This document shows, piece by piece, positions 1-5,262 of a stretch of DNA of 5,262 bases. Both the position numbers and the translations under genes were made by a program. How positions within the stretch are numbered: the stretch's first letter is position 1; each line of letters starts with the position of its first letter. Below the pieces are notes generated by a model. The model ran no database searches. It saw nothing but the letters and a program-made list of their open reading frames with translations, and was not told the origin of the DNA. The DNA comes from Ignavibacteriaceae bacterium (GTDB lineage Bacteria > Bacteroidota > Ignavibacteria > Ignavibacteriales > Ignavibacteriaceae), in the NCBI GenBank assembly GCA_026193755.1, contig JAPHUI010000259.1, forward strand, positions 1 through 5,262. Reading direction: 5' to 3'.

Positions 1-53
1 AACGGGTGGGTTTTCCAGTTTAATCATTGGTAAATTCGCCCGTTTTCTTTTTT
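1..53 (+). terminator. Rho-independent terminator of an upstream + strand gene
   Basis: Bases 1-13 pair with 32-44 as a 13-bp RNA stem. The outer six pairs are perfect (AACGGG with CCCGTT), three G-U wobbles lie at 7/38, 9/36 and 10/35, and the inner end closes with three U-A pairs. After one U-U mismatch (14/31) the stem continues with 15-19 against 26-30, closing a six-base loop at 20-25. The 3' arm runs straight into a T-rich tract at 43-53, interrupted by a single C at 47. A GC-rich stem base followed by a U tract is the classic intrinsic terminator layout for + strand transcription. It implies a gene ending just before the window. The stem may extend further, since position 1 is the window edge. 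An attenuator in the leader of the downstream gene is a less likely alternative. Confidence 0.75.
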
Positions 54-125
54 AGATTATTATTGTTCTTTAAAAAAATAGAGATTAACTCAGAAGATTA
101 TTTTAAAACATTTCGTGGAGAAGAG
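54..125 (+). other. AT-rich 5' leader of the receptor gene
   Basis: This 72-base stretch lies between the terminator and the receptor start and contains no gene. It is rich in A and T, with a run of seven A at 72-78, and ends in a ribosome binding site. If the terminator is efficient, the promoter of the two-gene unit must lie here or overlap the hairpin. I see no convincing -35/-10 pair and no Bacteroidota-type TAnnTTTG element. TTGTTC at 64-69 is a weak -35 candidate without a good partner 17 bases downstream. Confidence 0.4.
117..123 (+). promoter_or_regulatory. Ribosome binding site deciding the receptor start
   Basis: GGAGAAG lies just upstream of the ATG at 126, with the GGAG core five bases from it. 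The site supports that ATG over the in-frame TTG at 27, which lies inside the terminator loop, has no such site and would add 33 residues in front of an otherwise standard signal peptide. Confidence 0.7.
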
Positions 126-3074
126 ATGAAAAAAATTTCTACAAATCTTCTGGCCTCTTTAGTTTTTCTGCTCATTTCAACCGCAGTCTTTGCTCAAACG
201 GGAGTTGGCAAATTAAGCGGGAAGGTAATTGATGCGGATACTAAAGAACCTTTGATTGGTGCTAATATAATATTATTGAATACCAATCTTGGGGCTGCCA
301 CCGATATCGAAGGAAACTATTTTATATTAAACATTACTCCCGGAACCTACCAGGTTAAATTCAGCTACGTAGGTTATGCCGCTAAAACCATTCAGGATGT
401 TAGAGTAGTTGCAAACATTACTTACGAACTGAATGTTGAACTGTCGACGGATTTTACCTTGCCTGATATAGTTGTACTGGATAAAAAATTCTTCGAGGCA
501 AAATCAACCAACACTGTAAAAGTAATTGACTCGGACCAGATTTCAAGGTTACCCGTACGTGGTGTACAGAACCTTGCTTCACTTCAGTCTGGTGTTGTTG
601 TCCAGGAAGGAAGTGGAGGACAGGATGGAAACGCCACTATAAATGTTCGTGGTGGCAGAGGCAGCGAAGTACTTTATATTGTTGATGGTGTGCCTCAAAA
701 TAACCTATACAACCGGCAGACTGTTGCTCAGGTAAGTAACGTAGCAATTGACCAGATATCCTTCCAGGTTGGAGGTTACGAGGCTAAATATGGTCAGGCA
801 CAATCCGGTATCGTTAATGTTACAACGAAATCGGGTCAACCTTATTACAATTTGTTTATTGATGCCCAGTCATCAGATTTCTTAAAAACAGATGATTTCG
901 GTTCTAATTTATATTCCGGATCGCTGAGTGGTCCTATCATCCCGGGAATACCTGAGCATACAATATTTCTCTCTGGTGAAAGAGGATGGTATAAGGACGC
1001 TGATCCACCTGCAGTTCCGATTGAGTTTTATACTACCCAGGACGGTACTTTATTAGATAATCCGGTAGTTTATAAAACCATACCTAACAACCCATCCGGC
1101 GTCTGGAGATTAAGTGGAAAAATTAATTCAAGATTTGGCGGTTGGAATGTACAGTTAAGTGGATTATGGAATGATCGTATTTCTAAAAATTCCAAAAGTA
1201 CACCAGGTAGCTTAACTGCTCAAAGACAATATAAAAATGATTCTCAGTTTATTGAGGAAACTGAGGAAGAAAATTCTTCTTACAGTGCCAGGATATCACA
1301 AACTATAAGTAATAATACATTCTGGAATATAAATCTTGGCTATAGAATTTTTGATTATCAACGCTATAATCCTTTTCTAAAAGGTCCCGAAAATCAGATT
1401 CTATATGGTGATAGTTTGTGGTGGGCTGATCAGTCAGGAATGAACGTTACTTTACTGGGTGACGGTCAAAGAACAGAGAACGTAGATGCCAATGGTGTTT
1501 ACAGACCTTATGGTTGGGCATTAAATCTTTTTCAACAGCGCGAAGATGCAAGATTAGGTGCAGATTTTGATTTGACTTCTCAACTTCAAAACCATCTTAT
1601 CGAGTTCGGTGCCGGAGTTGAACAGCATACTATAAGAGGATATGGAAATTATTCTTACATTGTTGCGGGAACTGATCCGACACAACCTGATTATATCAGG
1701 TTTGCTCAAAACCAGCCTTTTGTATTCGGCTACGATGTTACTGGACAAACAAAAACAAGTGGTGATGATCCATCATCACTTGATTGGTTTGCAGATCCAA
1801 GCATTGGCTCAGATCCCTCAATGGCCGAATTTCTTAAACCGGCTAAACCAATTTTGGGATATATGTATTTGCAAGATAGGTTTGAGCTGCCGGATATAGT
1901 ACTGAATATTGGTGTGAGAATGGATTACTTTGATCTTGGGTCTCGCGAGCTTATTAATCCTGAATTACCTTACGCCGGTGGTTTGGATCCTAACAGGTTC
2001 GATATAGAAGACTTCAAAGTAAAAGATGTTGAAGTTAAATTTTCACCAAGATTGGGAATCGGATTCCCGGTAAGCGAATCTACTGTTTTTCATGCCCAGT
2101 ATGGTACCTTCTTTCAAATTCCTGAACTGAATAATATGTTTAATGGTCCGTTTGATTATAACAATTATATTACAATGGAACCACAGAGTGGCTTTAACGG
2201 TGCATTAGTAAGTGAAGAAACAACACAATATGAAGTTGGATTCAGGCAATTATTTGGAAATACTTCGTCATTGCAGCTTACAGCTTTCTATAAAAATACA
2301 AAGTCACTGGTGAATGTACAAAGTAGCCAGTATCAGCGTGTTGAAGGTGGTCAGATCCTTAACGCAATAGGACCACAAAATTCAGATTTCGGTACAATTA
2401 AAGGATTTGCGCTTTCATTTGATGTAACTAAACTAAGCTACATCAGTGCTTCCTTGCAATATACTTTCTCTGTTGCTGAAGGTACAGGTTCCTCAATAAA
2501 TTCTAGTCAAACCTCTGTATTCAGAAACAATGATAACCTTCCACCAAAGGTTATTGCTCCTTTAAATTTCGATCAAAGACATACAGCAGTAGCTATTATT
2601 GATTTTTATGTTCCGGAAGGTGAACTAGGATTTTTCGAGCTTTTTAATGCAAACGCAATTTTTTCATTCGCCAGTGGGAGACCTTATACACCAGTCGATC
2701 AGTGGGATCTTCTTGGCGATAATGGACTCGTTGCTGATAATACTGGTTATATTAACTCAGCATTTGGTCCAAGCACCTTCAGGATTGATCTAAAGGTTGA
2801 AAAGGGATTTGCGATCGGTAATTTCTATTTAACACCTTATGTCTGGATTGAAAACTTACTGGATGCGGATAATGTAGTTACTGTATACAGATCTACGGGA
2901 AGCCCTTATACGTCTAACTGGCTTAACGATCCTGATGCGCAAGGTACAATACAACAGAAGGGCGAGGGATATGTCAAGGATTACGAATCACTTGAAAAAG
3001 ATCCGCAGAATTTTGGTTTCCCTAGACTTATAAAACTCGGTCTTAAGTTAAATTTTGATAGAATTACTTTCTAA
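126..3074 (+). CDS. TonB-dependent outer-membrane receptor with N-terminal carboxypeptidase regulatory-like domain
   Basis: This is a complete 982-residue outer-membrane receptor that would move an unknown substrate using TonB/ExbB/ExbD energy. Residues 1-23 form a Sec signal peptide (KK, a hydrophobic core, then VFA before Q24). Residues 29-107 match a carboxypeptidase-D regulatory-like beta-sandwich (LSGKVIDADTKEPLIGANI, then GNYFI, TPGTYQVKFSYVGY). PDIVVL at 113-118 is a possible TonB box. Residues 125-236 form the plug, with INVRGGRGSEVLYIVDGVP at 172-190. The rest is a beta-barrel with alternating aromatic strands, the typical SPRLG (640-644) and YGTFFQIP (659-666) motifs, ENLLDADN near the C-terminus and a terminal Phe. 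The protein has no cysteine and its length is normal for the class. The architecture resembles Oar-like receptors more than a classical SusC, and no SusD follows. The family call is secure; the substrate cannot be read from the sequence. The next gene follows after 37 bases on the same strand. Confidence 0.95.
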   Translation: MKKISTNLLASLVFLLISTAVFAQTGVGKLSGKVIDADTKEPLIGANIILLNTNLGAATDIEGNYFILNITPGTYQVKFSYVGYAAKTIQDVRVVANITYELNVELSTDFTLPDIVVLDKKFFEAKSTNTVKVIDSDQISRLPVRGVQNLASLQSGVVVQEGSGGQDGNATINVRGGRGSEVLYIVDGVPQNNLYNRQTVAQVSNVAIDQISFQVGGYEAKYGQAQSGIVNVTTKSGQPYYNLFIDAQSSDFLKTDDFGSNLYSGSLSGPIIPGIPEHTIFLSGERGWYKDADPPAVPIEFYTTQDGTLLDNPVVYKTIPNNPSGVWRLSGKINSRFGGWNVQLSGLWNDRISKNSKSTPGSLTAQRQYKNDSQFIEETEEENSSYSARISQTISNNTFWNINLGYRIFDYQRYNPFLKGPENQILYGDSLWWADQSGMNVTLLGDGQRTENVDANGVYRPYGWALNLFQQREDARLGADFDLTSQLQNHLIEFGAGVEQHTIRGYGNYSYIVAGTDPTQPDYIRFAQNQPFVFGYDVTGQTKTSGDDPSSLDWFADPSIGSDPSMAEFLKPAKPILGYMYLQDRFELPDIVLNIGVRMDYFDLGSRELINPELPYAGGLDPNRFDIEDFKVKDVEVKFSPRLGIGFPVSESTVFHAQYGTFFQIPELNNMFNGPFDYNNYITMEPQSGFNGALVSEETTQYEVGFRQLFGNTSSLQLTAFYKNTKSLVNVQSSQYQRVEGGQILNAIGPQNSDFGTIKGFALSFDVTKLSYISASLQYTFSVAEGTGSSINSSQTSVFRNNDNLPPKVIAPLNFDQRHTAVAIIDFYVPEGELGFFELFNANAIFSFASGRPYTPVDQWDLLGDNGLVADNTGYINSAFGPSTFRIDLKVEKGFAIGNFYLTPYVWIENLLDADNVVTVYRSTGSPYTSNWLNDPDAQGTIQQKGEGYVKDYESLEKDPQNFGFPRLIKLGLKLNFDRITF

Positions 3075-3099
3075 CAGAAATTTGATTTTAATTATAAAC

Positions 3100-3103
3100 A
3101 GGA
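3100..3103 (+). promoter_or_regulatory. Ribosome binding site deciding the start of the second gene
   Basis: AGGA ends eight bases before the ATG at 3112, a normal spacing. An in-frame ATG at 3103 would add only Met-Ile-Glu, but it overlaps this site and has no purine-rich site of its own. The start at 3112 also puts lysines directly ahead of the hydrophobic signal segment. The whole gap at 3075-3111 is AT-rich and shows no terminator, so cotranscription with the receptor gene is likely. Confidence 0.6.
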
Positions 3104-3111
3104 TGATTGAA

Positions 3112-5262
3112 ATGAAAATTAAAATAACATACAAATATAAATTGCTCCTATTTATTCTGGGAGCGGCATTTATTGCCTTTGGTTTTTTGGGAGACGATAA
3201 GAACGGAATCAAGCCTCCCGAACCACTGTATAAATTTAATAATTTACAGGAATCTGGTAAACAGGGGGACGCTTATGCCTTAAATGTGAACAACATCTGG
3301 ATGCCCCTTAACCGAAAAGGAATAATTGCCGATGTTAATGTCCCTCCTAAAGGCAGCCTGGGACAATTTGCAGGCGGTGGATTCCTCTTTTCGAGTGGAT
3401 TTTTCTTAAGTGGATACCGTAATGGTGTTCTTTGGGCAAACGCCTGTGCATCTGCAAGCCTGGTAGAAGATTATGTGCAAGGTGTTGTAGGTGGTCAGGA
3501 TGATCCAAATGCAGTAATTTATGTTGTAAACTCACAGGACGAACCTTTTGGACAAAGCTGGCAGGATTGGAAAGATGCAGTCACATTGGGAGCTGATTTC
3601 GTTGATGGCGATGGTGATGGCATTTACAATCCAGTAGATCAAAATGGAAATGGTATCCGCGATGATAACGAAGATATGCCTGATTTAATTGGAGATGAAA
3701 TAGCCTGGTGCGTCTACCACGATGGCTTACCAGTTGCACAAAGAAGATGGAATACAACTTTGGAAGTAGGTATGGAAGTAAGACAATCAGTCTTTGCTTT
3801 CGCTTCTGCGGGTGCAATTGGTAATATTGTTTTTATAAGATACAGGATCAAGTACGTTGGTAAAAATGCAAATGATCCTGATTCGTTAACAAATGTTTAT
3901 TTTGGTTGCTGGGCCGATGTGGACCTTGGCGACGCAACAGATGATGTAATTGGCGTTGATGTCCCAAGAAATGCCGGTTTTACCTATGGTAATGAGGATG
4001 ATGCACAGTATGGTGCACAAGTTCCCTGTTTTATGATAGACTTTTTTTCAGGACCAAGAGTGCCGGGCTCCCCCACTGACACAGCAACTTCCGTTCGAGG
4101 TCAGTTTAAGGGAATTGAGTATTTCCCCGGATATAGAAATCTTCCCATTTCCTCATTTGTTATGTATATAAATGGTGACCCTGACTTAAGAGATCCAAAT
4201 GACATTAATGAAGCTCGCAATTACTGCGAAGGTACAAATAGAGTAGGCGTAGAACCCGATCCTTGTACTTTTGCTTATGGTGAAGTAAAAGGTGGTGTTG
4301 ATTGTAACACTGTTGATCCAAGATTCTGGTTCTCCGGCGATCCTGTTACTGATGTTGGCTGGATCTGTACTGAAAATCGTGATATGCGGCAAATGACAAA
4401 TACAGGTCCATTTACACTTTATAAAGATCAGGAAAATGAAATAGTTCTTGCTTATGTAGTTGGCAGAGGTGCAGATTGGCAGGATGGCATTACAAAGGCT
4501 CGTGCTATAGATGATGGTGCTCAGAATATATTTGATCTTAATTTCCAGGCACCTGTTCCTCCACCAGCTCCTCAGCTAACATTGACTTCTAGCGATAATT
4601 TCATTGATATTAGTTGGGACACCCCACCACAGGTTGGTTATAAAAGTACAACACCTACCTGGGACCTGGGTTTTGAAGGATACCAGGTTTGGGCTTTTAA
4701 AACTAATATTGCAGAAGATATTGTAACCGGGCAGCAGAACTCTGTATTGCTTGCGACTTATGATCTTGATGATTTTATTAATAATGTTTATAAAGAAAAT
4801 GCAGAAACAGGAGGAATTGAACTTTTATACCCGGTTTCTATTCCGGAAAATCAAATGGATTCTGCGCTCTACGTTGATCCTAACACGGGAAGGATAAGGG
4901 TGAGAGTTACGAAAGATCCGTTCTCACCAAATGATCCGGTTGTTAAAGGAAGACCTTATTACTTCGCCGTTACAAGCTATGCTCTTAATTATAAGTCACT
5001 AGTTAATAAAAGTAATCCGGCAGATACAACGTTTATGCCCGGAGATTATTACCTGAGCTCATTTGCATTTGCACAGGAAGCCGAAAATATAAGGTCTATA
5101 GTTTCAACAATAGTTGGCGTAGATGCACTTAATCCACCCGTAGTTGTTCAACCTGCAAATAAAATAAGCGGAGCTTCTCTTGGAAATGTAGGTTATGATG
5201 CGATCAATAATACAGAATTGACTGGTGAGACTTACGAAGTAACTTTCTTCAAAGACTCCTCA
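3112..5262 (+). CDS. Large exported protein with calcium-loop-like repeats and a fibronectin type III-like domain (3' end outside window)
   Basis: The frame stays open from 3112 to the window edge, giving 717 residues without a stop. Residues 1-24 look like a Sec signal peptide: five lysines among residues 2-10 (K2, K4, K8, K10 plus the polar context), a hydrophobic stretch at 11-26, possible cleavage after AFG, and no lipobox cysteine. Residues 84-115 are Gly- and aromatic-rich (GGGFLFSSGFFLSGY, then GVLWANACASAS). Residues 165-187 hold two overlapping 12-residue Asp/Asn loops (DGDGDGIYNPVD and DQNGNGIRDDNE) like those of thrombospondin type 3 or EF-hand sites. Residues about 484-628 resemble a fibronectin type III domain (DISWD, FEGYQVW, YYFAVTSYA) with a long insertion. 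Eight cysteines are present, four of them at 372-419. The region before the fibronectin-like part matches no enzyme I know, and I see no catalytic motif. It is probably a surface or secreted structural/binding protein, possibly a type IX secretion cargo, but the C-terminus needed to show this is missing. Related proteins appear next to such receptors in Ignavibacteria-like genomes as far as I recall. Confidence 0.8.
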   Translation, partial: MKIKITYKYKLLLFILGAAFIAFGFLGDDKNGIKPPEPLYKFNNLQESGKQGDAYALNVNNIWMPLNRKGIIADVNVPPKGSLGQFAGGGFLFSSGFFLSGYRNGVLWANACASASLVEDYVQGVVGGQDDPNAVIYVVNSQDEPFGQSWQDWKDAVTLGADFVDGDGDGIYNPVDQNGNGIRDDNEDMPDLIGDEIAWCVYHDGLPVAQRRWNTTLEVGMEVRQSVFAFASAGAIGNIVFIRYRIKYVGKNANDPDSLTNVYFGCWADVDLGDATDDVIGVDVPRNAGFTYGNEDDAQYGAQVPCFMIDFFSGPRVPGSPTDTATSVRGQFKGIEYFPGYRNLPISSFVMYINGDPDLRDPNDINEARNYCEGTNRVGVEPDPCTFAYGEVKGGVDCNTVDPRFWFSGDPVTDVGWICTENRDMRQMTNTGPFTLYKDQENEIVLAYVVGRGADWQDGITKARAIDDGAQNIFDLNFQAPVPPPAPQLTLTSSDNFIDISWDTPPQVGYKSTTPTWDLGFEGYQVWAFKTNIAEDIVTGQQNSVLLATYDLDDFINNVYKENAETGGIELLYPVSIPENQMDSALYVDPNTGRIRVRVTKDPFSPNDPVVKGRPYYFAVTSYALNYKSLVNKSNPADTTFMPGDYYLSSFAFAQEAENIRSIVSTIVGVDALNPPVVVQPANKISGASLGNVGYDAINNTELTGETYEVTFFKDSS

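Noticed and set aside
54..102. Direct repeat AGATTATT at 54-61 and 95-102 in the leader
   Set aside because: Eight AT-rich bases repeated once in an AT-rich leader are expected by chance, and no operator symmetry is seen.
27..125. In-frame upstream extension of the receptor gene from a TTG at 27
   Set aside because: The TTG lies in the terminator hairpin with no ribosome binding site. The added 33 residues would precede a textbook signal peptide that starts at the ATG at 126.
1756..1782. Inverted repeat GTGATGAT-CC-ATCATCAC inside the receptor gene
   Set aside because: It is explained by the coding run SGDDPSSLD. It has no T tract after it and lies in the middle of an intact gene, so it is probably coincidental.
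1554..1899. Open frames on the - strand (1554-1748) and in another + frame (1642-1899) inside the receptor gene
   Set aside because: Both lie wholly within a well-supported receptor frame, and their translations show no recognisable domain.
3347..4392. Three - strand open frames (3347-3535, 3581-3817, 4186-4392) opposite the second gene
   Set aside because: They are antisense to a continuous frame with a signal peptide and recognisable motifs. Two of them are rich in His, Leu and Arg, as expected from reading Asp/Gly-rich codons backwards.
3112..5262. Second protein as a SusD-type or other lipoprotein
   Set aside because: There is no cysteine near the end of the signal peptide (first cysteine at residue 112), and the sequence looks beta-rich with a fibronectin-like domain, unlike helical SusD.

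Overview
The window is a moderately AT-rich stretch read entirely on the + strand. It holds one complete gene, the first 717 codons of a second, and an intrinsic terminator of an earlier transcription unit at the left edge. The complete gene encodes a 982-residue outer-membrane TonB-dependent receptor that carries an N-terminal carboxypeptidase-D regulatory-like domain. The second gene encodes a large exported protein with calcium-loop-like Asp repeats and a fibronectin type III-like domain. This combination points to a member of the Bacteroidota/Ignavibacteriota/Calditrichota side of the FCB group. The style of the receptor (plug with INVRGGRGSEVLYIVDGVP, C-terminus PRLIKLGLKLNF) and of its partner resembles Ignavibacteria-like genomes most. 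This placement comes from remembered family style, not from a search.

Layout. Positions 1-53: a long hairpin followed by a T-rich run, read as a rho-independent terminator for a gene ending before the window. Positions 54-125: a short AT-rich leader with a ribosome binding site and no promoter I can assign. Positions 126-3074: the TonB-dependent receptor. Positions 3075-3111: a 37-base gap holding a ribosome binding site and no terminator. Positions 3112-5262: the exported fibronectin-type protein, still open at the right edge.

The two genes are probably cotranscribed. The receptor sits in the outer membrane and depends on TonB/ExbB/ExbD energy. The partner is exported through Sec and is probably surface-exposed or secreted. 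It is not a SusD: it lacks a lipobox cysteine and does not look helical. The pair is therefore not an ordinary SusC/SusD glycan-uptake unit. The partner may be a type IX secretion cargo, but its C-terminus, where a sorting domain would lie, is outside the window. The least explained part is the roughly 430-residue region of the second protein before its fibronectin-like domain. I saw no RNA genes, CRISPR arrays, mobile elements or broken genes.
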